A program made the position numbers and the translations under genes. Positions 34,871 through 43,809 of a stretch of DNA of 64,000 bases are shown here, piece after piece (position 1 is the stretch's first letter; the number at the start of each line of letters is the position of its first letter). This DNA comes from Clostridium sp. C105KSO13 (GTDB taxonomy: Bacteria > Bacillota > Clostridia > Lachnospirales > Lachnospiraceae), in contig NZ_FBWL01000168.1 of NCBI RefSeq assembly GCF_001517425.1, forward strand, positions 1 to 64,000, in the 5' to 3' direction. The notes below the pieces were generated by a model. That model was not told the DNA's origin and searched no databases. It saw nothing but the letters and a program-made list of their open reading frames with translations.

Positions 34871-36934
34871 ATGGAACAGAATGCTGCGAGTGAATCGACT
34901 CGTGACGAAATAAAAGAAAAGCTCCGTCAAAACTTTGATGGCAAAATTGTCCGCAAAGACCTGACGAAGAAGATAAAAGAGGGAGCCAATGTACCGGTCT
35001 ATGTCCTGGAATTTTTGCTGGGCCAGTATTGCAGCTCCGATGATGATGTAATCATCGAACAGGGCGTGCAGAAGGTAAAGCGCATCCTCGCAGATAATTT
35101 TGTGCGCCCGGATGAGGCACAGAAAATCCTGTCGAAACTTCGCAGGAATGGCAGCCATACTGTTATCGACATGATTACAGTGAAGCTGGATATTAATAAG
35201 AATCGCTTCTTTGCCGAGTTCTCTAACCTCGGCTTAGGAGGCGTACCTATTGAGGACGAGTATCCGGAGAAGTTTGACCGTCTGCTTTGTGGCGGCATCT
35301 GGTGTATCGTCCAGTTGAACTATGAATATAACGAGGAAGATAAGAAAAACGGCTATCCGATTCAGATTTCCAAGTTGACGCCGATTCAGATGCCCCATGT
35401 AGATATTGATGAGCTGAAGGCTGGTCGTAAGGCATTCACTAAAGAGGAATGGATTGATGTTTTGCTGCGTTCCATCGGTATGGAACCAGACGAGCTGGAG
35501 TATCGTGAGAAGTGGCTGCTGCTGACCCGTATGATTCCACTGGTGGAGAATAACTTCAACCTGTGTGAGCTGGGGCCGAGAAGTACCGGTAAATCACATC
35601 TGTATAAGGAAATCTCACCGAACAGTATTCTTGTATCCGGTGGACAGACGACCGTTGCAAATCTGTTCTATAACATGGGCCGTAAGACGGTCGGTCTGGT
35701 AGGCTTGTGGGATTGCGTAGCTTTTGACGAGGTCGCCGGTATCCGATTTAAGGATAAAGACGGCATCCAGATTATGAAGGACTATATGGCATCCGGCTCC
35801 TTTGCCCGTGGCAAGGAGGAAAAGGCGGCTTCGGCATCAATGGTATTTGTAGGCAACATCAACCAGAGCGTGGATGTGCTGCTCAAAACCTCCAGTCTGT
35901 TTGACCCATTCCCGGCAGAGATGGGCACTGATACCGCATTCCTTGACCGCATGCATTGTTACCTTCCGGGCTGGGAAATCCCGAAGTTCCGACCAGAGCA
36001 CTTCACAGATGACTATGGTTTTATCAGCGACTATTTGGCTGAGTTCATTCGTGAACTGCGCAAAGAGCAGTATGGGGATAGCCTTGACCATTATTTCCGG
36101 CTGGGCAAAAATCTCAATCAGCGAGATACCATTGCTGTTCGTAGAATGGTAGATGGCTACTTGAAGCTGGTATATCCTGATGGCGTGTTTACAAAAGAAG
36201 AGCTGGAAGAAGTGCTGCAGCTTGCATTAGAGATGCGTCGTCGTGTGAAAGAGCAGTTGAAAAAATTAGGCGGTATGGAGTTCTACGATGTTAATTTCTC
36301 TTACATAGATACAGAGAATTTTGAAGAACATTATGTTTCCGTACCGGAGCAAGGTGGCGGCAAACTTATCCCAGAGGGAATGTGCAATCCGGGACAGGTT
36401 TACACGGTATCACGTGGCAAGTCCGGTATGATTGGTGTATTCCGTCTGGAAAGCCAGATGCTGCCGGGCAACGGTAAGTTTGAGCGCACGGGCATTGGCT
36501 CTGACCGTGATTGCAAGGAAGCCACAAACACTGCGTTCAACTTCCTGAAAGCAAACAGCAACCGTATCAGTGGCTCCATCAGCACGACCATGAAGGATTA
36601 CATCATTAACTTTCAGGACTTGCAAGGCATCGGTATGACCAGCACGTTGGCAATGCCAACATTGGTGGCATTGTGTTCCATTGCAGTGGGCCGTCCGGTG
36701 CAGAGCTCTATGGTCGTACTTGGTGAGATGAGTATCAGCGGCACATTGATGAAGGTGGAAGAACTGGCCAATACGCTGCAGGTATGTTTGGACGCAGGCG
36801 CAAAGAAAGTATTGCTGCCAGCGACTTGCTTCACCGATTTGCAGGTGGTGCCGGTTGACCTTGCCACAGCATTCGACTTCATTTACTATAAAAGCGCAGA
36901 GGAAGCCGTCAGAAAAGCACTCGGCGTAGAATAA
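34871..36934 (+). CDS. brxL: BREX Lon-like AAA+ protein BrxL
   Basis: A 687-residue protein that completes the type 1 set. Walker A is GPRSTGKSHLY near residue 236, with VAFDEVAGI as Walker B and a sensor region GNINQSVD. The C-terminal 150 residues form the Lon-protease-like domain (SMVVLGEMSISGTLMKVEEL, then AGAKKVLLPA). In studied systems BrxL forms MCM-like rings on DNA and is needed for phage restriction but not methylation. Presence of brxL after pglZ defines this as type 1 BREX. It is intact. Confidence 0.94.
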   Translation: MEQNAASESTRDEIKEKLRQNFDGKIVRKDLTKKIKEGANVPVYVLEFLLGQYCSSDDDVIIEQGVQKVKRILADNFVRPDEAQKILSKLRRNGSHTVIDMITVKLDINKNRFFAEFSNLGLGGVPIEDEYPEKFDRLLCGGIWCIVQLNYEYNEEDKKNGYPIQISKLTPIQMPHVDIDELKAGRKAFTKEEWIDVLLRSIGMEPDELEYREKWLLLTRMIPLVENNFNLCELGPRSTGKSHLYKEISPNSILVSGGQTTVANLFYNMGRKTVGLVGLWDCVAFDEVAGIRFKDKDGIQIMKDYMASGSFARGKEEKAASASMVFVGNINQSVDVLLKTSSLFDPFPAEMGTDTAFLDRMHCYLPGWEIPKFRPEHFTDDYGFISDYLAEFIRELRKEQYGDSLDHYFRLGKNLNQRDTIAVRRMVDGYLKLVYPDGVFTKEELEEVLQLALEMRRRVKEQLKKLGGMEFYDVNFSYIDTENFEEHYVSVPEQGGGKLIPEGMCNPGQVYTVSRGKSGMIGVFRLESQMLPGNGKFERTGIGSDRDCKEATNTAFNFLKANSNRISGSISTTMKDYIINFQDLQGIGMTSTLAMPTLVALCSIAVGRPVQSSMVVLGEMSISGTLMKVEELANTLQVCLDAGAKKVLLPATCFTDLQVVPVDLATAFDFIYYKSAEEAVRKALGVE

Positions 36935-36949
36935 CAGAGGAGGTACAGC

Positions 36950-38749
36950 ATGGCGCAGTTTGACGTTTACAGCACGTCTGTACAAAATATCATAAGTTGG
37001 ATTAAGTCGGGAGAAATAGCAATTCCTGAAATTCAGAGACCTTTCGTGTGGGATTCTTCAAAAGTGCGTGACTTGTTGGATTCGCTCTACAAGGGATTCC
37101 CGATTGGCTATATTATTGTATGGAAAAATCCTGATGTTCGGCTGAAGGATGGCACTATTTCCATCGGTAAAAAGATTTTGATTGATGGTCAACAGCGCGT
37201 GACGGCATTACAAGCGGCAATCGCAGGTATGCTGGTTACGGATGCCAATTATAAGCGAAAACCTATCCGTATTGCGTTCAATCCGCTTACGGAGGCATTT
37301 GAGGTGTTGAACCCGGCGATTGAAAAGGATTGTAAGTGGATACCGGATATTTCTAAGGTTTTTGAACCTACATTTGAGGAGTTCCAGTTTATTATCCAAT
37401 ATTGCAAAGATAATGACCTGGCGGGACAGGAAGGTGCCATCTCCAAGGTTATCAGTAAGTTGAAGAAAGTGCTGGATATCAGCCTTGGTGTAACGGATTT
37501 GAATCAAGGGCTTTCTATCGATGAGGTTACGGATATTTTCATTCGCATCAATTCTCAGGGTGTTGTGCTATCACAGGCAGATTTTGCAATGTCCAAGATT
37601 TCTGCTGATGACAAGTACGGTGGAAATGAAATTCGTAAGATGATTGACTATTTCTGCCACTTCATGCAGCGTCCGGCTGACTATGAAATGATAGCTGAGA
37701 ATGACACTGATTTTTCCAAGACCGATGCCATGCAGAAAATCAAGTGGGTCGTAAAGGAAACAGAAGATATTTATGTGCCGTCCTATACAGATGTGCTGCG
37801 AGTGTCCTTCACTCATAAATTCAAGCGAGGTAAAATTTCCGATTTGGTCAGCTTGTTGTCAGGCCGTGATTTTGAAACCAGAGAGAACTTGGAGACGATT
37901 GCCGAAGCATCCTTTGCTACCCTGCGTCAAGGCGTAGAGGCATTTGTAAATCAGACGAATTTCCAGCGATATATCATGATTGTAAAGTCAGCAGGTATTA
38001 TCGATGCCTCGTTGGTTCGTTCACAGAATGTGCTAAACTTTGGATACATATTGTATCTCACTCTGAAAGACCAGAAGATGGATGCAGGTCTTATTGAGAA
38101 ACTGGTAAGAAAGTGGCTTGTGCTCTCGATGTTAACGGGCCGTTATTCAGGCTCTGCGGAGTCTGCAATCGATTATGACATCAAGCGTTTTACGGAGCAA
38201 GACCCGGTACAGTTTATCAAGAACACGGAAGCCGGTGAGCTGTCCGACGCCTTCTGGAATAGCGTTCTTGTTACCAGACTGGATACCTCTGTGGCAAGCA
38301 GCCCATACTTCCTTGTGTTCTTGATGGCGCAGGTAAAGGCTGGCTCCAGAGGCTTCCTGTCAGAACAGATTGATGTGAAGGCTTTGATTGAGCAGCGCGG
38401 TGACATTCACCATATCTTCCCGAAGAAGTATCTGCAGAAGAATGGCGTCAATAATAGAAAAGACTACAACCAGATTGCAAACTATGTGTACACGCAGTCT
38501 GAAATTAACATTAAAATTAAGGACGATGCTCCTTGCGAATACATGAAATTGATGAAGCAGCAGATTGCAGGCGGCGACCTCTCTTATGGTGGTATTACTG
38601 GAGAGGACGACTTGAAACGTAATCTTGCCGAAAACTGTGTGCCGGAAGAATTTATGGACATGGACATCTGGGGATATCCGGAGTTCCTTGAAAAGCGTAG
38701 ATTTCTGATGGCTCAGTTTGTGAAAAAATACTATGAAGCATTGGATTAG
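36950..38749 (+). CDS. DUF262/HNH-type nuclease, GmrSD/BrxU-like
   Basis: A 599-residue protein with an N-terminal DUF262 domain (IPEIQRPFVW at residues 25-34, IDGQQRVTAL at 78-87) and a C-terminal His-Me-finger-like motif (GDIHHIFPKKYL near residue 485), resembling DUF1524. Proteins of this architecture are type IV restriction enzymes that cut modified DNA; BrxU, found beside BREX in Escherichia fergusonii, is the relevant precedent. Placed 16 bases after brxL with its own GGAGG, it probably covers phages whose base modifications defeat BREX. Substrate specificity cannot be read from the sequence. Confidence 0.85.
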   Translation: MAQFDVYSTSVQNIISWIKSGEIAIPEIQRPFVWDSSKVRDLLDSLYKGFPIGYIIVWKNPDVRLKDGTISIGKKILIDGQQRVTALQAAIAGMLVTDANYKRKPIRIAFNPLTEAFEVLNPAIEKDCKWIPDISKVFEPTFEEFQFIIQYCKDNDLAGQEGAISKVISKLKKVLDISLGVTDLNQGLSIDEVTDIFIRINSQGVVLSQADFAMSKISADDKYGGNEIRKMIDYFCHFMQRPADYEMIAENDTDFSKTDAMQKIKWVVKETEDIYVPSYTDVLRVSFTHKFKRGKISDLVSLLSGRDFETRENLETIAEASFATLRQGVEAFVNQTNFQRYIMIVKSAGIIDASLVRSQNVLNFGYILYLTLKDQKMDAGLIEKLVRKWLVLSMLTGRYSGSAESAIDYDIKRFTEQDPVQFIKNTEAGELSDAFWNSVLVTRLDTSVASSPYFLVFLMAQVKAGSRGFLSEQIDVKALIEQRGDIHHIFPKKYLQKNGVNNRKDYNQIANYVYTQSEINIKIKDDAPCEYMKLMKQQIAGGDLSYGGITGEDDLKRNLAENCVPEEFMDMDIWGYPEFLEKRRFLMAQFVKKYYEALD

Positions 38750-38760
38750 GAGGAGGTAGA

Positions 38761-39597
38761 ATGTTCATTGATACGCACTCAAAAGAAAGCATGGAAGAAA
38801 CATTGTGTGCTTTAATGAATATTACAACAGATGAGCTATATACAATTATCGCTGAAATCAGAGACAGAGCAGGTGATGATTATGATGTATGGAAAAGCGG
38901 AATCAGAGACCTTATAAATCAACATCTCCCAGATAGCTTACCTGATGAGATTTTATTGTTCCATTTGGCTCGTAGACTTCAGGGCACCGAAGATGATGTT
39001 GTTGCTCGAAATCTCTTGAATTTGTTGACCACAGAAAACACGTTCAGTAAAGTTCTAAAAGAGCATAAGGTTGAGTTTTATGAAGAAGATGGTCATATTG
39101 AGACTGTCTACAATGGGAAAAAAGTGGACTGGGAAAGGTGCTGGAATGGTAATTCGAGTTATATGAAGTCTCGCCTTGGATATTTTAAGGGAAGAGAAGA
39201 TTATTGTTTTAATGGATTTGCTTTTAAGGACTTACTATATAAGAATAGCTATGCCAGAAATCTATCTGGCGTTCCGGAATTTATAGGACAATTGATTGAG
39301 TGCCTTGGATGCAGAGAATTAGGCTATTATTTTATGGAGCACAGCAAATACTACTGCTATGAATATAAAATTCCAATAGACAGGGTTATGTTTGATGACC
39401 ATGATTCTTACTCTACTGGAATGAAGCAGAAATATTTAATTGAATGTGTCATTGAACGCTTGCGTGATTATGTATATAGCAATCCACGCTATATGTATGA
39501 CCATGAAAATCCTGTTCTAAGGTTAGCAGATGATGACATACTCCCAGCTTCCTATTTCGTGTCTAAAGAAATTATCACGGGAGATATGCTTAGGTGA
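38761..39597 (+). CDS. Unrecognised protein closing the BREX operon
   Basis: A 278-residue acidic protein, 12 bases downstream of the DUF262 gene, with GGAGGAGG overlapping the upstream stop. I do not recognise a family. The first 90 residues look helical (ETLCALMNITTDELYTIIAEI, shown in part, and LPDEILLFHLARRLQG); the middle is aromatic and cysteine-bearing (RCWNGNSSYMKSRLGYF); the C-terminus has YYCYEYKIPIDRVMFDDHDS. No transmembrane segment, Walker motif or nuclease signature is visible. It is AT-richer than brxC-brxL. Its place suggests an accessory defence or regulatory role. Confidence 0.8.
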   Translation: MFIDTHSKESMEETLCALMNITTDELYTIIAEIRDRAGDDYDVWKSGIRDLINQHLPDSLPDEILLFHLARRLQGTEDDVVARNLLNLLTTENTFSKVLKEHKVEFYEEDGHIETVYNGKKVDWERCWNGNSSYMKSRLGYFKGREDYCFNGFAFKDLLYKNSYARNLSGVPEFIGQLIECLGCRELGYYFMEHSKYYCYEYKIPIDRVMFDDHDSYSTGMKQKYLIECVIERLRDYVYSNPRYMYDHENPVLRLADDDILPASYFVSKEIITGDMLR

Positions 39598-39996
39598 ACC
39601 TATGGCACTTTTCAATTTTGCCCCACTTTTTAATTTTACCTATTTTGACCGAAAGGAGGCCCGGAAAATATGACAGCAACAGCAGCAATGGCCCGTCCCA
39701 AAGCACCTTTTTATAGGAGCAGGACGAGCCGGAATTATCGAAGAACCGCTGAAAATGCCTTATTTGCTGGGCTTTTTCGGCCTTTTTACTACAGAAATCC
39801 TTGTATCAAAAACGTGGTCTTGATTGACTTGGCTTGATATAGAGGCTACATCTTGATGGATATGTATGATGACTTCGTTACGGTGAGCAACACATGGAAA
39901 ATTCGAATGAGTTGGTGTGAGCTGTTGCAAATTTTGCAACAGTTGCGGTAAGTTGAGACGGTGAAAACGGCAAGTTGAGACGATTGCGGAAAAAGC
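39598..39996. mobile_element. Decayed IS-like segment with terminal repeats
   Basis: No intact gene. A 55-codon plus-strand frame (39670-39837, MTATAAMARPKAPFYRSRTS at its start) has AAAGGAGG before it but no known family. Two direct copies of CGG-AAGTTGAGACG lie at 39946-39960 and 39968-39982, spaced 22 bases, and a dyad GTTGCAAA / TTTGCAAC near 39923-39940. Repeated short motifs like these are typical of transposase-binding ends in IS21-like elements; the element type is a guess. Confidence 0.4.
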
Positions 39997-40562
39997 CTAT
40001 ATTTCCTGCTGCATATAATATAGGTACAAGCGTGCCGATAGATATGTTCCCGCAAACGAAAAATCGTCTTGATATGTTTCCGCCAACAGGCAGCGACTAC
40101 CCCGATAACCTGACATCATAATCGAGGTATCGAGCCATGTGGAGACGTGCGTACTTTTATCCCACAAAAACCCACAAACATCTCCACCGTCCTTATAAAC
40201 AGGAAAATTGAATAAAATAGACTTCAAAGGCAATTCAACCTCGTCACATGGGAAAATCTCTATTTCTTTGATTAACGAAGAAATCAGAGATTTTTCTCTT
40301 CCTGGCTGATTTTATCATATACCTTATCAAAGTTTTCCAGTAGGGTGTAGATGTTTTCCAGTGTGATAGCATCTTGCTCCACGGCTTTGCGGCGCAGTTT
40401 TACATCTTCAATCTTTTCTTCCAGCTCTACAATGGTGTCGTACAGTCCATCAAGACGGAGGGTCATATCGTGGAGCTTGCGTTCTCTAAAACGGGTATCT
40501 TCCGGCAGACTGTCAATTTCATTTTCAAGACGAGTTTTATTGAGTTCCACTTCTCTAAGAAT
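39997..40562 (-). pseudogene. Serine recombinase C-terminal remnant
   Basis: Reads as the coiled-coil C-terminus of a large serine recombinase: LENEIDSLPEDTRFRERKLH, LRLDGLYDTIVELEEKIEDV, then after a frameshift SLISSLIKEIEIFPCDEVEL and ILFNFPVYKDGGD. The frame breaks at an A-rich tract near 40284-40290, consistent with one extra A. The resolvase catalytic domain and zinc ribbon are absent; the upstream end is fused to a DUF4366 fragment. Non-functional relic of an integrative element. Confidence 0.75.
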
Positions 40563-40827
40563 GTACCGCCGCCTAAAACACCTACAATCAAAAGCAGGGC
40601 AAGCATACCCATAGAGTTATTTTTCTTTTCGGGTTTTTCTGGCTCGGGTTCCTCTGAGGTCTTACCAGAGCATTTTGTCAGATCGTTTTTGCATACGGGG
40701 CAGGAGGTGTTGACTGCTCCGGCAGTACATTTATCGGTGCAGGAGCAAATCTCCGGCACAGGGGTGGCACTATCATCTTCAATGAGTGCCATGAGGTCAG
40801 CCTCGTCTACAAGGTTTGTTGTTTTTT
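40562..40827 (-). pseudogene. DUF4366 / CD1107-family element protein fragment
   Basis: Encodes CSCTDKCTAGAVNTSCPVCK (cysteine-rich), a proline-lysine-glutamate linker, and a membrane segment MGMLALLLIVGVLGGGTF. This is the C-terminal part of the CD1107-type surface protein carried by Tn1549/Tn916-like conjugative elements. Both ends are cut: a stop precedes residue 1 near 40827, and the far end runs into the serine recombinase remnant in another frame. Confidence 0.7.
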
Positions 40828-40957
40828 AAATTAAAAGATGCTGCTTTTTTCAGATTAAATGTGGTGTGAATTGCATAGAACAAATGAAGCAATGCAGGCT
40901 ACAGGAAGCTGTTTCATCACTTTGTTTTCCTTTCGAAAATATTTATGCGGATTAAAA

Positions 40958-40980
40958 GAGGGTGAGCCCCCCCCCACCCT
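40958..40980 (-). terminator. Terminator with G9/C9 tract after DUF6618 gene
   Basis: On the minus strand AGGGTG, a run of nine G, then CTCACCCT and CTTTT. The GGGTG / CACCC stem followed by a short T run forms a rho-independent terminator just past the stop at 40986. Confidence 0.6.
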
Positions 40981-40985
40981 TTGGT

Positions 40986-41309
40986 TTATTTATAATCATG
41001 CTTGGATAGTTCGACCAATGCATCTACGATACTTATAGTATCCACTTGAGATATGTCCGGATAAACCGTTGTCAGCCGCTCAAGGTTCCAGAAACGATCG
41101 GACAGACCGGCAAGTTCCGTCCCTATACCCCAATTAGGAACGCAGATAAAATTGTTATAGCTGTGTGCACCAATAATTGCATGAAATGTACTTCCCCGGG
41201 CACTGATGTTAATTTCAATGAATTTAGAACAATCCAAAAAGGTGATCTCCCCTTTCCAGATGGCCGGATTCATATGTTTAGTACCATGACATTTATAAAA
41301 CAGGCTCAT
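40986..41309 (-). CDS. DUF6618-like mobile-element protein
   Basis: A 107-residue protein with the pattern WKGEITFLDC, then ISARGSTFHAIIGAHSYNNFICVPNWGIGTEL and FWNLERLTTVYP in outline. I recall this as DUF6618, common in Lachnospiraceae mobile elements; function unknown. It has GGAGGAGCC upstream and looks complete. Immediately upstream is a truncated transposase; the first 100 bases of this gene are duplicated at 48688-48787, and a divergent second family member lies at 49333-49612. Confidence 0.7.
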   Translation of the reverse strand: MSLFYKCHGTKHMNPAIWKGEITFLDCSKFIEINISARGSTFHAIIGAHSYNNFICVPNWGIGTELAGLSDRFWNLERLTTVYPDISQVDTISIVDALVELSKHDYK

Positions 41310-41338
41310 ATCGGCTCCTCCTATCCGGGTTCACAGTC
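41239..41338 (-). repeat. 100-bp repeat, copy 1
   Basis: The 5-prime end of the DUF6618-like gene with its ribosome site. It is almost identical to 48688-48787 (one or two differences, including CCGGG versus CCGAG near the end). This is the footprint of two copies of the same transposon. Confidence 0.85.
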
Positions 41339-41708
41339 GTCCATGTTTAATGCTGCCGTTATCTTGCAGCTGTCTGAAAATGCCTGCGGCGGACATTCTT
41401 GGGTAGTTGCTTTTCAGATAACGTATCTGCTCCTGCAGTTCGTCATCTAACTTTCTTGGTTTGCCAAGGTCTGCGCTTCCCCTGGGCAACAGAGAATCAA
41501 AACCATCCTTTAAATATCCACGGTACCATTTTTCAATGGTGCCTTGGGCGTAATGTTTGATTGTGCCATCTGGAGCAGCTGCCCCCTTAAGAGAAGCTGC
41601 ACGAAAGAAAGCCTCAAGGGAATCATAATCATCCTGAAGGCCTGTGATGAGCGGTGCGATGGTTGAGTAGCGCATCAGGGCAATGCTTTGCTTTTTTTCT
41701 TGATCCAT
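41331..41708 (-). pseudogene. Transposase N-terminus, internally deleted
   Basis: Only the N-terminal 120 residues of a DDE-type transposase remain: MDQEKKQSIALMRYSTIAPL, GTIEKWYRGYLKDGFDSLLP, then KLDDELQEQIRYLKSNYPRM. These form paired helix-turn-helix domains. The reading frame then jumps into the last bases of the partner ATPase gene and its DUF6618 neighbour, so the catalytic DDE domain and the ATPase have been deleted in one event. Confidence 0.8.
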
Positions 41709-41770
41709 AACCGGGTCCTCCTTAGTTTTTCCTTAAGTATAAGGAGAACTGAAATGGATGTCGTGTCAGG

Positions 41771-42292
41771 CTATGTGGTATCTGCAAAAAGAATGTCAGA
41801 GGTTCTTCTAATCTGCATGAACTGCCTTTTATAGCTTTTAAGACACTGCGAAATTAATAAGTACAGAGGGGAAAGGGTTATCTTTTCTGAAAGCAGCTTT
41901 TGCTTCCAATGACGAAGATACGGATGGATGATATACCGGCAGTTGCTTTCTGTAACGGAACTGTTGGCTTCCATGACGGAAGTCGGCGGCTCCTGGCCTA
42001 TATAGGCAGATATGATGTCAACCTGAGCTTTTAAGGAGTGCTGCGAGTATGGAACAAACGATGATAAAATAAGTGCATGAGTGTGCCCGCAGGATTTACA
42101 GATCACGCGGCAGATTCGAAAATGGAGCTTGTCTTCAGAGACCTTTATATAACGATCATAATAGCCATGGACAGAAAGGCAGCCAGCTTGTCCGCAAGGA
42201 CAAGTCAGACGGTGAAACTGAAGTTTAGAAATAATATCATTATAAAAATCTGGAGTTATAGGATTGTATTCTTCAACTTTAAGGGTTATCAT
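41771..42292 (-). CDS. DUF6431-like transposon zinc protein
   Basis: A 173-residue protein from the ATG at 42292 (MITLKVEEYNPITPDFYNDI), with a zinc-ribbon-like set of cysteines (CPCGQAGCLSVHGYYDRY, then CRVICKSCGHTHALILSS). It matches my memory of DUF6431, the first gene of a three-gene transposon with transposase and ATPase. No ribosome site is convincing at any candidate start; the open frame reaches 42349. The element is disabled by the deletion in its transposase. Confidence 0.65.
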   Translation of the reverse strand: MITLKVEEYNPITPDFYNDIISKLQFHRLTCPCGQAGCLSVHGYYDRYIKVSEDKLHFRICRVICKSCGHTHALILSSFVPYSQHSLKAQVDIISAYIGQEPPTSVMEANSSVTESNCRYIIHPYLRHWKQKLLSEKITLSPLYLLISQCLKSYKRQFMQIRRTSDILFADTT

Positions 42293-42423
42293 AGTGGAGT
42301 AGGGAGTTATGGATTTATCCATGACTGTATTGCAAAGGCAGGAAACCAAACTTTGGTCGGGGAGGTTCCTGCTTTTTATTTATAGTGACCAGACTATGAT
42401 AACAAAAGGCACAGGATAAAACA

Positions 42424-43296
42424 ATGATTTACAGCAATCCGAGATGGCACGCAAGTACCTTAAAGAAGATTCTGACCAATGAAAAGTATATGGGCGATGC
42501 CCTTCTTCAGAAAACCTATACGGTGGACTGCCTTACCAAAAAGAGAGTTGCCAATGACGGAACCGTTCCTCAATATTATGTGAACAACGACCACGAGGCG
42601 ATTATTCCAAGGGAACTTTTTGCAAGAGTGCAGGAAGAGATGAAGCGCAGGGCAAATATACGGCAGGGCGTGGATGGGAAAAGACGTGTTTACAGCAGCA
42701 AATATGCTTTGTCCAGCATTGTCTTTTGCGGGTATTGCGGCGATATGTACCGCAGAACCCATTGGAATAATCACGGCAAAAAGCAGATTGTCTGGAGATG
42801 CGTTACAAGGCTGAATGCTCCGGGAGTTGAGTGTCCGGCAAGGACGCTGTCAGAGATACAGCTTCAGAATTTAGTTCTGGAAGCAATCAATAAGGTGCTG
42901 GGCGGTAAACAGAGAGCCATCAAGGTTTTGGAAACGAATATCTCCGAGGTGGTTGGCAATGCTCACATTGAGGAACTGGAGCGCATCAAACAGCAGATTG
43001 AAAAACAGCAGACGCTCCTTGTGAAAATGATGGCGGCATCAGAGGATTATTCCAAGGTGGTGGATAAGATTTATGCCCTGCAGAAGGAGCAGGAAGAAGC
43101 GATGGCGGCTAATGTAAATTACAAGGCAGGAAAAGAACGGATTCAGGAGATGATTGAATATCTTAAGTCACAGCCGAAACGGGTCACTGCCTATGATGAA
43201 CAGCTGGTGCGAAAGCTGATTGAGAAAATAACGGTGTATGATGACCATTTGAACTTCCTGTTCAAGTCAGGGATTCAGATTGAGATTAAAGGATAA
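42424..43296 (+). pseudogene. Serine recombinase, N-terminally truncated
   Basis: Carries the recombinase domain end (STLKKILTNEKYMGDALLQK), the zinc beta-ribbon (SSIVFCGYCGDMYRRTHW, later ECPARTLSE) and a coiled-coil C-terminus, but lacks the resolvase domain with the catalytic serine. The 5-prime side abuts the DUF6431 transposon end, so that transposon probably inserted into the recombinase gene. The remaining 290 codons are open, but no activity is expected. Confidence 0.85.
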
Positions 43297-43358
43297 CAAA
43301 TAGAATTACAATAATAGGCATTCTGCAGGAAAGCGGGGTGCTTATTTTTTGGAATGCA

Positions 43359-43387
43359 TTGAAAAGAATATAGAAATGCGGTATAAT
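43359..43387 (+). promoter_or_regulatory. Promoter of the small Xre gene
   Basis: TTGAAA at 43359-43364 and TATAAT at 43382-43387 with a 17-base spacer, 55 bases upstream of the ATG at 43442. Confidence 0.7.
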
Positions 43388-43441
43388 AAATTATCTGATA
43401 AGTGTAATTTGTTAAAAACAGTGCAGACAGAGGAGAATTGT

Positions 43442-43651
43442 ATGATAAAAAATAATATAGAAGTGGACGTAAAGGTAAAATGTATAGAGAGCGGCATGAC
43501 ACAGGCACAGCTTGCGGAGAAGATTAAAACAACAAGCCCGTATGTCAACCGCATCATTAAAAAGCAGGACGGTGTAGTGAACAAGACCTTTGTGCAGATG
43601 CTGGAAGCCCTTGGGTATGATATTGAACTAACCTATGTAAAGAGAGATTGA
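43442..43651 (+). CDS. Xre-like helix-turn-helix protein
   Basis: A 69-residue protein with a single helix-turn-helix (GMTQAQLAEKIKTTSPYVNRI) and a short basic C-terminus. GAGGAG precedes the ATG at 43442. It lies upstream of a DUF1016 fragment and RhuM and has its own promoter; it may regulate that small cluster. No toxin partner is evident. Confidence 0.8.
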   Translation: MIKNNIEVDVKVKCIESGMTQAQLAEKIKTTSPYVNRIIKKQDGVVNKTFVQMLEALGYDIELTYVKRD

Positions 43652-43686
43652 AATTTAAAATCGGTTATTTGGAAAGGAACTATATT

Positions 43687-43809
43687 ATGGGTGATTTGAT
43701 ACCTTACCGCCGTGGACTTTACAGAATGAAGCAGTTTTATGAGCTTTACAAGGACGATGAAAAAGTGTCATCACTGGTGACACAATTGAACTGGACGAAC
43801 CATCAATAA
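43687..43809 (+). pseudogene. DUF1016/YhcG nuclease fragment
   Basis: Forty codons reading GLYRMKQFYELYKDDEKVSS and LVTQLNWTNHQ, which match the N-terminal DUF1016 domain of YhcG-type PD-(D/E)XK proteins. The rest of that gene is missing. It is joined directly to RhuM with a one-base overlap. Confidence 0.6.

Noticed and set aside
40958-40980. A C9 homopolymer as a phase-variation tract
   Set aside because: It lies within a terminator stem after a stop codon and not in a coding region or promoter spacer, so length change would not switch a gene.
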